Positions 52,493 to 61,962 of a DNA stretch of 64,000 nucleotides are shown one piece after another; position 1 is the stretch's first letter, and each line of letters begins with the position of its first letter. The stretch comes from Granulicella sp. S156 (GTDB lineage Bacteria; Acidobacteriota; Terriglobia; Terriglobales; Acidobacteriaceae): NCBI RefSeq assembly GCF_009766105.1, contig NZ_LMUH01000025.1:625190-689189 (forward strand), read 5' to 3'. The notes below the pieces were generated by a model. That model saw only the letters and a list, made by a program, of their open reading frames with translations. It made no database searches and was not told the origin of the DNA. Position numbers and translations under genes: made by a program.

Positions 52493-53266
52493 TCATACCT
52501 TTCCAAGTTCAACCAGTTTCTGACGACCCACTTTGCTCATCTTGAGCCGCTGGCTGTCCATAAGCACGATGGAACCGTCCCCCTGCCCTTCCCGGTAGAT
52601 CTCATGTATCCGGTCGAGATTGACAATCGACGACCGATGAATGCGGGCGAACTGTTTGGGATTGAGTTTGTTGCTCAGGTCGGTGATGGTCTCGCGTAGC
52701 ATGTACCTGCGTCCATTTGTATGGATACAGCTGTAATAGGACGCTGCTTCAATCCAGTCGATCTTTTCGACCGGAACGAGTATCTCTTTCTCGCCATCTT
52801 TCACAAGAAAACGAGAGGGATAGGATCTCGATTCCACAGTCGAGTTCCGCAGTCCGTTCAGCATAGCCGTAAGTTGCTCTTGCGTCATCAGCGCAACCCT
52901 GGCTGCCATCTTCTCTCTTACGCGCTCCACCGCCACCCGCAGCCTCTCGGCGTCTACAGGCTTTGTAAGATAGTCAACGGCATGGACATCAAATGCCCGG
53001 ACAGCGTGCTGATGGTATGCCGTCACGAAGATGGTCGGCGGCAGATGCCGTAACCCAATCTGTTCGACCACATCGAAGCCATCTATATTCGGCATCTGAA
53101 CATCGAGAAAGAGCAAATCCACTGGCTCCGATTGCAGATAAGAGATGGCTTCTCGACCGTTCTGACATCTCGCAACGACTTGAATATCCTCGTGGTCGGC
53201 GAGCAACAGACCGAGGAGGTCACACGCCAGCGGTTCATCATCCACAATCACGGCTCGAAGTGTCAT
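52493..53266 (-). CDS. LytTR family response regulator
   Basis: A 257-residue protein. The receiver domain (VDDEPLACDLLGLLLADHED, phosphoacceptor D55 in LLFLDVQMPNIDG, Lys in YLTKPVD) is followed by a LytTR DNA-binding domain (LVPVEKIDWIEAASYYSCIH to FARIHRSSIVNLDRIHEIYR). Its start overlaps the kinase stop by 4 bases (ATGA), so the pair is translationally coupled. Confidence 0.93.
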   Translation of the reverse strand: MTLRAVIVDDEPLACDLLGLLLADHEDIQVVARCQNGREAISYLQSEPVDLLFLDVQMPNIDGFDVVEQIGLRHLPPTIFVTAYHQHAVRAFDVHAVDYLTKPVDAERLRVAVERVREKMAARVALMTQEQLTAMLNGLRNSTVESRSYPSRFLVKDGEKEILVPVEKIDWIEAASYYSCIHTNGRRYMLRETITDLSNKLNPKQFARIHRSSIVNLDRIHEIYREGQGDGSIVLMDSQRLKMSKVGRQKLVELGKV

Positions 53267-54396
53267 GCCATTGCTCGTTCGTAGGGGATTTGAATGGTGA
53301 CCTCATAGCCTCCGCCCACAGGAGCCACTGCATGGAACTCATAGGCGTCAGGATAGAAATATGCAAGCCTCTCCCTTATGTTCTGCATACCGATGCCGTG
53401 CCCCTTCGTGTCGGAACCAATGGGGCCGCAGCCATTATCTTTGACTTCCATCCAGAGCATGTCTCCTACTCGCTTGACATGGGTTTCTATCAATCCACCC
53501 GCCTCCAAAGGCGCTATTCCATGCTGGATGGCATTTTCGACGATAGGCTGTAAGAGGAAGCACGGGACAAGCCCATCCATTGCTTCTGGAGTCGCATCGA
53601 TCTTTACTTCCAGACGACCGGCAAACCGAACCTGCTGAATAGCCAGATAGCTTTCTACAACTCGCAGTTCCTCAGCAAACGGCACTTTCTCAGGAGCCTT
53701 ACGCTGCAAGGTCGTTCGCAGAATGTTGTTGAGATGGGTCATGGTCTTGATCGCTTCCTTATTTCTTCCCTGAACCATCAGACTCGTAATCGCATTCAGC
53801 GTATTAAAGAGGAAATGCGGCTCCATCTGCATTTGAAGTGCTTTGAGCTGAGCCTGGGTCAACCTGCGCTCTAATTCCAGTGTTTGAACTGTTGCCTCTT
53901 GAGCGTGGTACTGCGCATACCACACGGCGGAAAGGCCGTACACGCAACCATAGATGGCGAGATCCAATCCAAATCTGTTCAGAGAAGTCACATAGAACCC
54001 TGCATAGGCATGCCCCCATGCTAGCCAATGCGTCGAATCCCAGTGAAGCGTCAACGTCAAGAAAACAATGTGAAGTTCCGCAACGATACTGGCAAGTCCT
54101 GCATGAAGCAGCACTCCCTTGGATGACACATTCAAAAATGGCGGCCAGCGTGTAGCGGTCTTCCAAATGAGAACGGTGACACCCACCCACCAGAACCACG
54201 ATGCTGCGCCGAAAAGCAGGGATGGAAGAAACGAGGTACGCACTCCGTGAAAGGCCAGGCTGAGATGGCACTCTCGCGCGGTCATCGTCGTAAGGGCTCC
54301 TGCCGTGATGACGGTCGCCAACAGGCCGAGCGGACCCATGCTTGGCCTGGTCCCCCTTCGTTCTGTCATGAACGGGCTCACTAAGTCTCCTTCCAT
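53263..54396 (-). CDS. LytS-like sensor histidine kinase
   Basis: A 377-residue membrane kinase with about four N-terminal helices (GLLATVITAGALTTMTARE, SWFWWVGVTVLIWKTATRW, LHAGLASIVAELHIVFLTLT and NRFGLDLAIYGCVYGLSAVW). The H-box is ALQMQMEPHFLFNTLNAITS with H194, the LytS/YehU form, followed by the ATPase region (PIVENAIQHGIAPLEAGG, DNGCGPIG, GIGMQNIRERL). It lies 71 bases after the TonB receptor gene on the same strand, suggesting a receptor-kinase-regulator operon. Confidence 0.92.
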   Translation of the reverse strand: MEGDLVSPFMTERRGTRPSMGPLGLLATVITAGALTTMTARECHLSLAFHGVRTSFLPSLLFGAASWFWWVGVTVLIWKTATRWPPFLNVSSKGVLLHAGLASIVAELHIVFLTLTLHWDSTHWLAWGHAYAGFYVTSLNRFGLDLAIYGCVYGLSAVWYAQYHAQEATVQTLELERRLTQAQLKALQMQMEPHFLFNTLNAITSLMVQGRNKEAIKTMTHLNNILRTTLQRKAPEKVPFAEELRVVESYLAIQQVRFAGRLEVKIDATPEAMDGLVPCFLLQPIVENAIQHGIAPLEAGGLIETHVKRVGDMLWMEVKDNGCGPIGSDTKGHGIGMQNIRERLAYFYPDAYEFHAVAPVGGGYEVTIQIPYERAMA

Positions 54397-54467
54397 ATTC
54401 CCACCTCTCCGACTTCCTGTTCCCGTAAAAGGATAGCCCGCAATGACCCTACACGTCAGAATTCTTA

Positions 54468-57233
54468 CTAAAAGCTAAAGCGTACTCCCAGTTCCAGCCG
54501 CCGGGCAGTGTCGGCTGCTACCGGTTGCCCGACCGTGGACGAGGAAAGAATGGTATTCACCGCGGTCACATTGGTGTGATTCAGCACATTGGCGCTACGC
54601 GCATTGAAAGCAACGGTGCGGAGATGATCCTTATCCTTTGGATTGAGCTGAAATGTCCGACTTAGATTCAGATCGAGATAGGCCACTGCGGGCATGTTTC
54701 CCAGATTGCGCGGAACATTGCCGTTGACCGTGTTCGTGGTGAGCAGCCCAAAGCGAGTCAGGTATACGCCCGCCCCGGATGCGGAGGCAGCGGCATAGGC
54801 AGGCCGATCGTTGAAGCTGCCGTCCCCGTTGTTGTCCGTACCTGTGGTGATGTTATAGGGTCGTCCGCTTCTCGCATGAAACTGCTCAGAAAGTTGCAAC
54901 TTTCCAGGTAGGAAGACGGTTCCAAACAGAGACACGACGTTAGGGGCGTACCAGTCGATGCGGGAGTTTTCGCCCTTCTCGCTGTAACTGGATTGCGGTG
55001 TGGCCGCACCCAGCCCGCCATCGGATTTGACGGTATTCATATGAAGGTAGTTGAAGTTGAAATTGAACCACTTGTAACTGTTTTGCTGAAGGCTGAAGAT
55101 CAGCATCGTCCCCTGGGTATGACCGGAGTTTTCGTACTGCAAGATGTTCCGATTGGGAGCGAAGGGCCGCGGCGTAAGCAGAGCGGTAGTCGGATTGGGT
55201 GCGATGCCGGTGCTGCTCGCCACCATCGGAGCGTTGATGTTCCGTTCCCGGATCTGATCCCAATTGTTTCCAAAAGTAAGATCCGCCTGCGCGTTCCAGT
55301 GGTGCCGGAATTCATGTTCAAGGCGAAGGTCCGCACCCGCGTTCGGTGACTGCTCCACAGAGTGTGGAAACTGCCATACGGTTCCTACCTGAATCGATCC
55401 CGCCACGGACGTCAGCGGAGTGCTGAAGCTCGGAGAATAGATGGTTGTCTGTTGCTGGCGAATGCCGTTCAGCCGATAGACCGTAGACGCATACGTCGGA
55501 TCATTCGCCGAGGCGAACAGGCCACCCCGGATGTGAAGCACCCATGTGGATTTCTTATCGAGTGCCAAAGAGAGTCCTGCGCGGGGACTGAAGTTCGCGA
55601 AGCTGCTTGGGGTAGTCTGGAACTGATAACGCAGGCTCGCAGAGACAGAGAGCCGTGGAGAGAGCTTGATATCGTCCTGTGCGAACAGGCCCACGCGCCA
55701 CTGTATGAGTGGAATAAGAGGTGTGCCGCTGGTGAGTTGGTAGGTCGTTGGGTTTCCACCAGCGAGATTATCGAGTGCCCGGCGATATTGCTCAATGGGT
55801 GTGATGCTTGCCGTCTGGCCGGTCGGATTGTTATTGGCATCGAGGACCGGCGCACTGCCTCCGCCGAAGACGAAGGCTCCGTTGAAGGTGTCGGGATCGT
55901 AGTCATGCACGAAGATAGCGAGGGATTGAGCGCCGGTCTTCCAGGAATGTTTGCCGTGGGTGCCCATCACGTCATCGTCAATCTCCAGATCACGCTCTCG
56001 GTTGTTCAAGTTCTGGCTGGTTGATCCTCCGCCTGTGAAGTAGCCTGCCACCTGAAGGGCGGGAGCGGTTGAGTTCGGACTTTGTTCTGTACGTTTCCAG
56101 GTATAGCCGATTCGGGTCTCGTGCAGCAGGGTCGCACTCAAGGTCTGAACATTCGTAAACCGCAGATCGTATTCGCTGAGCAGACTGGAATATCCAGCCT
56201 CCGGCAGAGTAAGCCCGCCAACACCCAAATTGCCCTGATTATTGACATGGGCCGCAAAGGAGAGAGTGGCCACGTCCTTCGGAGAAACCTGCCAGTCGCC
56301 ACGAGCGGAGGCGATCCAGAGTCTTTGCGGGGCCTCGACGGTTTGCTGGAAGGGAGTCGGATTGCCAATGGAATCGAGTGTCGTGGCATTCACGACGTTG
56401 AACTCATTGATATCGCGCTTTTCCAGCCCGAGCGCAAAATCGACCTTTTTCGCGATGACTGGCCCGCTCAGTTCAAATCCGTAGCGACGCTTTCCAGCCG
56501 GAGTGGCCGTAATCGAAAAGGGGTCGGTCGCATTGAAGACGCCTTCGCTGTCTGTATAGAACAAGGCCCCATGCCAGGATTCTGCGCCGGGTTTGGTCGT
56601 AATCTCGATACGTCCCCCGCTCCAGGGAGGAGATTCATATTCCGCGGAGAACAGATCAGGATTGATACGGATCGAAGCAATAGCGCTCTTCGGAGGCATG
56701 ACGCTTCCGTTCTGAAATCCATCCACAACGACCAACGCTGATTCCGGGGGACCACCGCCCGACGCCGCTAATGCCTGCAATTGAGTCAGGAAGTCGTCCG
56801 GGTCATCCGCGAGTTGCTGCACCTGTCTGGTATTCAGCACCGTGGTTCCAACACCTCGGCCGTTATCGCTGCCGGTATCGCCGTTTACCTGAACATCCTC
56901 CTGCACCGCCGCAAGCGCCAACTGAAAGTTGGCATGGGTAACCCGTCCGGGTTGTATCAGGATGGTTTGACTCTTCCCTTCGAAGCCCTGTGCTTGTACA
57001 GCGACGGTCGCCGTGCCGGAGGGAACGCACGGAAGTACATAGTGTCCAACCGGATCGCTTGTCGCTTTTTCGCCGTTGGAGGCTTGGATTTGCGCACCTG
57101 GTACCACCGCTCCGGTCGGATCGGTAATCGTCCCATCAACGCGAATGCCGTTGACGCAACTCTGCTGCGCATGTGCCAGGGATGCAACCAGCCCGCTGGT
57201 CAATATCAGTCTGTATGTCCAATTCCTGTGCAT
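54468..57233 (-). CDS. Oar-like TonB-dependent outer-membrane receptor
   Basis: About 921 residues from ATG 57231-57233, chosen over one 24 bases upstream. The Sec signal is followed by a carboxypeptidase-regulatory domain (RVDGTITDPTGAVVPGAQIQ to ATVAVQAQGFEGKSQ). The plug shares LADDPDDFLTQLQALAASGG and MPPKSAIASIRINPDLFSAE with the receptor at 26304. The barrel ends LELGVRFSF, an outer-membrane terminal pattern. It leads the apparent operon with the LytS/LytTR pair. Ligand unknown. Confidence 0.9.
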   Translation of the reverse strand: MHRNWTYRLILTSGLVASLAHAQQSCVNGIRVDGTITDPTGAVVPGAQIQASNGEKATSDPVGHYVLPCVPSGTATVAVQAQGFEGKSQTILIQPGRVTHANFQLALAAVQEDVQVNGDTGSDNGRGVGTTVLNTRQVQQLADDPDDFLTQLQALAASGGGPPESALVVVDGFQNGSVMPPKSAIASIRINPDLFSAEYESPPWSGGRIEITTKPGAESWHGALFYTDSEGVFNATDPFSITATPAGKRRYGFELSGPVIAKKVDFALGLEKRDINEFNVVNATTLDSIGNPTPFQQTVEAPQRLWIASARGDWQVSPKDVATLSFAAHVNNQGNLGVGGLTLPEAGYSSLLSEYDLRFTNVQTLSATLLHETRIGYTWKRTEQSPNSTAPALQVAGYFTGGGSTSQNLNNRERDLEIDDDVMGTHGKHSWKTGAQSLAIFVHDYDPDTFNGAFVFGGGSAPVLDANNNPTGQTASITPIEQYRRALDNLAGGNPTTYQLTSGTPLIPLIQWRVGLFAQDDIKLSPRLSVSASLRYQFQTTPSSFANFSPRAGLSLALDKKSTWVLHIRGGLFASANDPTYASTVYRLNGIRQQQTTIYSPSFSTPLTSVAGSIQVGTVWQFPHSVEQSPNAGADLRLEHEFRHHWNAQADLTFGNNWDQIRERNINAPMVASSTGIAPNPTTALLTPRPFAPNRNILQYENSGHTQGTMLIFSLQQNSYKWFNFNFNYLHMNTVKSDGGLGAATPQSSYSEKGENSRIDWYAPNVVSLFGTVFLPGKLQLSEQFHARSGRPYNITTGTDNNGDGSFNDRPAYAAASASGAGVYLTRFGLLTTNTVNGNVPRNLGNMPAVAYLDLNLSRTFQLNPKDKDHLRTVAFNARSANVLNHTNVTAVNTILSSSTVGQPVAADTARRLELGVRFSF

Positions 57234-57312
57234 GGGCCGCTTCGTCTCCTGATCCAAAAATCACAGAGACGGCGTATTGAATCCAACACTTTGCAACGAA
57301 GGGGCGTATTCA

Positions 57313-57342
57313 CAGGGGGAAAGGTCAGATTTTCAGGGGGAA
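57313..57342 (-). promoter_or_regulatory. direct repeats CAGGGGGAA, candidate LytTR site
   Basis: CAGGGGGAA occurs at 57313-57321 and again at 57334-57342: two 9-base repeats with a 12-base gap, the spacing known for LytTR regulators. They lie 80 bases before the TonB receptor start. The sequence differs from the published LytTR consensus, so the match is in geometry only. Confidence 0.45.
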
Positions 57343-57510
57343 CCTAATTTGTATGTTGAGAGTTAAGGGAAACGCGACGCAGAGGTAACCTCGACATTCA
57401 ATGCACTATTGACTGGTTTGATCACTGACTATCAGCAGACATCACAGTAGCCACGAACGCCGCTTCCCAGTACTCTGTTGCTGCATCGGAAAACTGACGA
57501 GGTGATGCGG

Positions 57511-58305
57511 ATGAGCAGGAGTTTTAGTCTGTGGAGATGCGCGCTGGCTTGTGTTTTGTTGGCTCCGGTGTGTGCGGTAGCGCAGCAGAGTGCCACACCT
57601 GAAGCGGCGCCCTTGAAGTATGACGTAGTGACGGTGAAGGAGAACAAAAGCCAGGACTACGTCACACGACTTGGCTACACTGAGGGCGACATGCTCAAGA
57701 TGGAAAACGCCAACTTGAGCACGATGTTGTCGGCAGCGTTTGATCTGCACGACTACATGATTGAGGGCGTCCCGGCCTGGGGCAAGAGCCAGCACTTCGA
57801 CGTACAGGGAAAGATTCTGGACGCAACGCCAGAGCAGATCAAGGCGTTGACGATACAGCAGCGGCAAGCGATGCTCGCAGCAGTGTTGCAGCAGCGTTTT
57901 GGTTTGAAGACGCACTGGGTAACCCGCGACAAGCCGAAGTATGAACTGATCGTAGCCAGGAACGGCAGCAAGCTGAAGGCGAGCACAGAGAAGCAAGAGT
58001 CAAGCGCGCTGAACATGGGTGCGCTGGACGCAACCCGCATCACTACGGACGATTTGGCGAAAGATCTGGCGGCGCGATTAGAGAAACCAGTTGTTAATAA
58101 GACCGGATTAACCGGAAGGTACGACATCCAGCTCAAGTGGTCGGTCGAAGGGCAGACATTGAACGGACAGGACGTGCAGGACGGGGAAACAGCGCCGTCG
58201 ATCTTTACGGCAGTGAAAGAGACGCTCGGGCTGGAGCTGAAACCAACGCACGGACCGGTGCAGGTGCTGGTGGTGGACGCAGCCGAACCGCCTACCGCAA
58301 ACTGA
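57511..58305 (+). CDS. exported TIGR03435 family protein
   Basis: About 264 residues from ATG 57511, with GAGG 8 bases upstream; earlier in-frame Mets lie over that site. A Sec signal (CALACVLLAPVCAVAQQ) is followed by the TIGR03435 domain: LKYDVVTVKENKSQDYVTRL, LSTMLSAAFDLHDYMIEGVP, AWGKSQHFDVQGKI, MLAAVLQQRFGLKTHWVTRD and the closing LGLELKPTHGPVQVLVVDAA. The family is a soil-associated group of unknown function. It is divergent from the TonB receptor-LytS-LytTR operon; another copy is fused to the M56 peptidase at 21306. Confidence 0.88.
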   Translation: MSRSFSLWRCALACVLLAPVCAVAQQSATPEAAPLKYDVVTVKENKSQDYVTRLGYTEGDMLKMENANLSTMLSAAFDLHDYMIEGVPAWGKSQHFDVQGKILDATPEQIKALTIQQRQAMLAAVLQQRFGLKTHWVTRDKPKYELIVARNGSKLKASTEKQESSALNMGALDATRITTDDLAKDLAARLEKPVVNKTGLTGRYDIQLKWSVEGQTLNGQDVQDGETAPSIFTAVKETLGLELKPTHGPVQVLVVDAAEPPTAN

Positions 58306-58372
58306 TGCGCTGCCACTCGTGAAAAGCGAACGAGGCCGTTACTAAACTCAACAGCTTGCCCTTAATACTCGA

Positions 58373-58765
58373 TTAGAGCGTTAAGAGCTGCAGCGGGTTC
58401 ATGTAATCCCGGATGTGCGTCACCTGGCCATTGCGCCGGGTGATGAACCAGATGTAGCTAATCTCCCTGGCGGTGTCGTCCGAGACGCGCCGGTGATGGC
58501 CAGTAGCCTCGATGATGAGTTCATCACCAACTTCGCGGACGCGGACGTCGCTGAGCGATCCAAAACGGATGCGGCCTGGAAGCTGGCTCATGTAGGCCGA
58601 AATGGCGTCGCGTCCTTCCAGACTGCGTACAGCGCCCGTCTGGGCGAACGGGAACTCGTGGATTGCGTTGGGTGCATAGATTTCCATCCAACCGTCGATA
58701 TCTCCAGCTTGGAGGGCCTCGATGGCGTGGGCGAACCATGCAGGTAGCGAAGATGTGGGTGACAT
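58373..58765 (-). CDS. NTF2-like / SnoaL-like protein
   Basis: A 130-residue small protein with the NTF2-like pattern: PAWFAHAIEALQAGDIDGWM, EIYAPNAIHEFPFAQ, LEGRDAISAYMSQLPGRIRF, then strands ELIIEATGHHRRV and SYIWFITRRNGQVTHIRDYM. It may be an isomerase, cyclase or binding protein. It is divergent from the TetR gene at 58795, only 29 bases away, and probably its target. Confidence 0.84.
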   Translation of the reverse strand: MSPTSSLPAWFAHAIEALQAGDIDGWMEIYAPNAIHEFPFAQTGAVRSLEGRDAISAYMSQLPGRIRFGSLSDVRVREVGDELIIEATGHHRRVSDDTAREISYIWFITRRNGQVTHIRDYMNPLQLLTL

Positions 58766-58789
58766 AGGTGGAACCTCCGATAGAATAAA

Positions 58790-58836
58790 GGACTATGAGT
58801 CCTAAAAAGAACTCTAACATATCGGACCATGAGTCC
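58790..58836. promoter_or_regulatory. repeated GGACYATGAGTCC boxes across the TetR start
   Basis: GGACTATGAGTCC (58790-58802) contains the TetR start ATG (58795-58797), and GGACCATGAGTCC (58824-58836) recurs 34 bases later inside the gene. Each is a GGAC..GTCC dyad. Together they are a likely operator pair for the TetR protein and the divergent NTF2-like gene. Confidence 0.55.
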
Positions 58837-59433
58837 GAAACTGGCAAGCTACGTCGCGGCCGACCGGCTGTGCCTCCCGCACTGGTGCTCAAAGCCGCCG
58901 ACGCGCTCTTCGCTAACGCGGACTCCCCAGGAACGGTGACGATGGACGCCATCGCAGCCGCCGCCGGCGTTGGCAAGGGCACTCTATTTCGCGCCTTTGG
59001 CAGTCGCGAAGGGTTACTCCATGCCTTGTGGGCTGCAAGGCTCGCCGCGCTCCGGGACGATGTGGCCAGTGGCGACTTGCCGGGCGGAGCCAAGACGTCA
59101 TCGCGCGACCGGGCGGTTGCCTTTCTGGACGCGCTTCTGCTTTTCAAGCTCAAAAATATATATCTCATTCGTGCTCTTGAGCTAGGCCCGGGTGTACTGC
59201 AATCAGAGCACTACAAGTGGATGCACGGCCAGCTGCAGCATTTCATCGAGGATGCATCGCCCGGGGCAAAGGCGGCCGCTGCTGTATTCGCCGGGCATGC
59301 CCTGCTCGCCGGATTGCATATCGATCTCGTCGAGGAGATGATCGCTGGTGGGTTATCCGTTGAAGCGATCCGGGAGGCACAGGCTGCGCACGCAAGAGCT
59401 GTGATCGACAGTGCTCGAGGCACTAGAAGCTGA
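58795..59433 (+). CDS. TetR/AcrR family transcriptional regulator
   Basis: A 212-residue protein with a polar 18-residue N-terminus before the DNA-binding domain (LRRGRPAVPPALVLKAADAL to GVGKGTLFRAFGSREGLLHA). The start ATG lies within a palindromic box that recurs 34 bases later, so translation may begin downstream of the operator in fact. It is divergent from the NTF2-like gene. Confidence 0.9.
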   Translation: MSPKKNSNISDHESETGKLRRGRPAVPPALVLKAADALFANADSPGTVTMDAIAAAAGVGKGTLFRAFGSREGLLHALWAARLAALRDDVASGDLPGGAKTSSRDRAVAFLDALLLFKLKNIYLIRALELGPGVLQSEHYKWMHGQLQHFIEDASPGAKAAAAVFAGHALLAGLHIDLVEEMIAGGLSVEAIREAQAAHARAVIDSARGTRS

Positions 59434-59608
59434 ACGCACAGGAACTGCGCGACGCCCGGATGCACATGAGCACCAAGGGCTCTTTCGTGTTTTGGCGAAG
59501 CTTTTTCATGGTTCCCTCGGTGTGCGTTGCTGCGGTTAAAGTGCCGTCTTCCAATCTCAAGGCTCTCACTTCATGATGTAAGTATTTAGTCGTAACCAAG
59601 GAGTGCGT

Positions 59609-60571
59609 ATGCCCGCAGCACAATCTAAAGATCATCCGACACCTGTCCTCTCTGTAAGCCCGATCGTGCTGTCAGCACCCGGACGTGGTTCGGATTTGCA
59701 ATTGCGAGTCTCAGCCCCCGTAGCCGAGACCCAATTGCCCATCATCGTCTTCTCGCACGGCTTCGGCTCCTCGATGGACGGATATGCTCCGCTCGCCAAC
59801 TTCTGGGCGGCCCACGGATTTGTCGTGATCCAGCCCACCTTCCTCGATTCGAAGACGCTGAGTGCAAATCCGGCGGCCTCTCATAGCGAGGCAGTCAAAG
59901 CCTACCTCGGCGATCCACGGAAGTTTGACATGTGGCGTTATCGCGTAGAAGACGTGAAACGTATCCTGGACCGGCTCGACTTCATTGAGGACTCGGTCTT
60001 GGGATTGAAGGGTCGTCTTGACCGAAGCCGCATCGCCGCCGCGGGACATTCTTTCGGTGCTCAAACGACAGCAATGTTGTTAGGCGCGAGGGTGATCGGG
60101 CCGGACGGCAGCTTAGGGGAGGATCTCTCCGATGCGAGGATCAAGGCAGGCGTGCTGCTCTCCGCTGGTGGCCGAGGAGGAGACGCTCTTAGCCCATTCG
60201 CAATCGAGCATTTTCCGCACCTCAATCAAAGCTATACAGAGATGACGACACCAACCCTCGTGGTGGCCGGCGATAAGGACGACTCACCACTCACCGTTCT
60301 CGGACCTGAGTGGTTCACCGACGCATATACCCTCAGCCCTGGAGCCGATTGGCTCGTTACCCTGTTCGGAGGGGAACACATGCTCGGTGGTATCTCCGGT
60401 TATCAGGTGACAGAGACAACGGATGAGAACCCAGAACGAGTCGCCGCCGTACAGCGGCTGACGTACGCATACCTCCAAAGTGCGTTCAATCCAGGAGAAG
60501 GATCCTGGACAGCGGAACGCGCCGCGTTCGCGGGTAGCGGCGAACTGGTGGGCCAAATTGACGGCAAGTGA
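59609..60571 (+). CDS. alpha/beta hydrolase (dienelactone hydrolase/chlorophyllase-like)
   Basis: About 320 residues from ATG 59609, with AAGGAG 5 bases upstream; the GTG 6 bases earlier is part of that site. The fold starts with SVSPIVLSAPGRGSDLQLRV and the oxyanion loop VFSHGFGSSMDGYAP. The nucleophile is S148 in AAAGHSFGAQT; a later GDKDDSPL and GGEHMLGGI supply the probable Asp and His. It resembles the predicted dienelactone hydrolase/PAF-acetylhydrolase-like group. No export signal. Substrate unknown. Confidence 0.87.
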   Translation: MPAAQSKDHPTPVLSVSPIVLSAPGRGSDLQLRVSAPVAETQLPIIVFSHGFGSSMDGYAPLANFWAAHGFVVIQPTFLDSKTLSANPAASHSEAVKAYLGDPRKFDMWRYRVEDVKRILDRLDFIEDSVLGLKGRLDRSRIAAAGHSFGAQTTAMLLGARVIGPDGSLGEDLSDARIKAGVLLSAGGRGGDALSPFAIEHFPHLNQSYTEMTTPTLVVAGDKDDSPLTVLGPEWFTDAYTLSPGADWLVTLFGGEHMLGGISGYQVTETTDENPERVAAVQRLTYAYLQSAFNPGEGSWTAERAAFAGSGELVGQIDGK

Positions 60572-60744
60572 AGCGTCCAGAATTTACTAACGCTGGAGTA
60601 ACAATAAATGCACTTGTATTGACTTGAGCCGCCGCACCTGGCTCGATGAGTACATTGGCCTGTTATCGACAACTGAGTTCAACTTCCGGTTAGACCGTGA
60701 TTCGGAGACAGGCGTGCTGCAGTCCAGCAAGGGTGACCGTGAAC

Positions 60745-61962
60745 TCACGACTTTCCGGCGTAGTCTCCGTATTCCCAGTCATACGGCACGCCGGTGTCGC
60801 CGAGAATAAACCGGACTAGCTCGGAGAAACCTGCTTCGGAGCGGACGTCGTTTGAGAGGATCAAGACACAGCGCTGACTGGCCTTGATGCAGACCATGGT
60901 GTTGGCGGTATAGCCGTCGTGGCCACCTTTGTAGAAGCCGTGGCCTTGTGGGCCGTCGAAGACGACAACGCCTAAACCCGCGTATAGATCTTTGCGTTGC
61001 TCACTTACTGGTATGTCGGGCTGGAAAATCGGGAACTGATAGACGGTGGTGATGTGTAACTGTGGCTTTATCATCTCGGCGCTTGAGGCCGCGCTCAGGC
61101 CGCCGCCGGTCACCAGGGCAGCGGTAAACTTCGAAAGGTCGGAGATGGTTGTATTCATGGAGCCTGCCGCACGTACCTTGGTGCGGTTGGAATGCGGCTC
61201 CGGCTGGCCCTGGTCGTTCCATCCATCTGCGACGTTGGGGTCCTGACCGTTATGCCAAATCAGGCTGGTGCGGGTCATCCCTAAACGGTCGAAGTTGGCC
61301 TTGGTCAGATCGCCGACATCAAGCCCCAGGCCTTGCGACTTGCGCCCGTGTTCGATGGCGAATTGCAGCAAGATCAAGCCTTCACCCGAATAGCTGAAAT
61401 GCGTGCCGGGTTCGAAATGGATGTGCAGCTTTTTATCGGGTTCCATAAACGAGAAGTTGCTGAAGCCAGTGGAATGAGTCAGACACATACGGGGTGTAAT
61501 GCGTTCCCAGCGCGGATCGTCGGCGAGATCCTTGTAGGGGCCGTACTTGTCGGGGAAGACCGGATCGGGGCCATACGTCGGTAGTGGTTTGTCGAGGTCG
61601 TCCTTGATTGGAGTGTCGAGGTTGAGCTTGCCCTGATCGACCAGTTGAAGGACGGTGTATGCGAACACCGTTTTGGTTAGCGACGCGCCGTACATGACGG
61701 TGTCCGGGGTCAGCGGATCTCCCTTGGCGTCTCGAACACCGTAGGCGTGTACATAGCCGACCTTGCCATGATCGATGACTGCAACGGCCATGCCGTTGGC
61801 GTGGGTGTTGGTCATGATCTTGCGCACTTCTGCTTCGATCGCGGAGCCGTTGGGAATTGTCGGAGTTGTTTGCGCGGCAATCGCCAATGGGAGCGCCAAC
61901 GGGAGGCAGAAGAGAGCGCAGAGTACCGCTACGAGTGGAGAAAGACTTTTCAATGCTTTCAT
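60745..61962 (-). CDS. exported serine hydrolase (beta-lactamase class C family)
   Basis: A 405-residue protein with a Sec signal (LVAVLCALFCLPLALPLAIA). Active-site motifs are S94-L-T-K97 (YGASLTKTVF) and Y191-S-G193 (FSYSGEG), with KGGHDGY as the third element. This is the esterase/DD-peptidase-like form of class C enzymes rather than a true AmpC, because the third element is not KTG. It is probably a periplasmic esterase or peptidase. The final residues end DYAGKS. Confidence 0.9.
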   Translation of the reverse strand: MKALKSLSPLVAVLCALFCLPLALPLAIAAQTTPTIPNGSAIEAEVRKIMTNTHANGMAVAVIDHGKVGYVHAYGVRDAKGDPLTPDTVMYGASLTKTVFAYTVLQLVDQGKLNLDTPIKDDLDKPLPTYGPDPVFPDKYGPYKDLADDPRWERITPRMCLTHSTGFSNFSFMEPDKKLHIHFEPGTHFSYSGEGLILLQFAIEHGRKSQGLGLDVGDLTKANFDRLGMTRTSLIWHNGQDPNVADGWNDQGQPEPHSNRTKVRAAGSMNTTISDLSKFTAALVTGGGLSAASSAEMIKPQLHITTVYQFPIFQPDIPVSEQRKDLYAGLGVVVFDGPQGHGFYKGGHDGYTANTMVCIKASQRCVLILSNDVRSEAGFSELVRFILGDTGVPYDWEYGDYAGKS

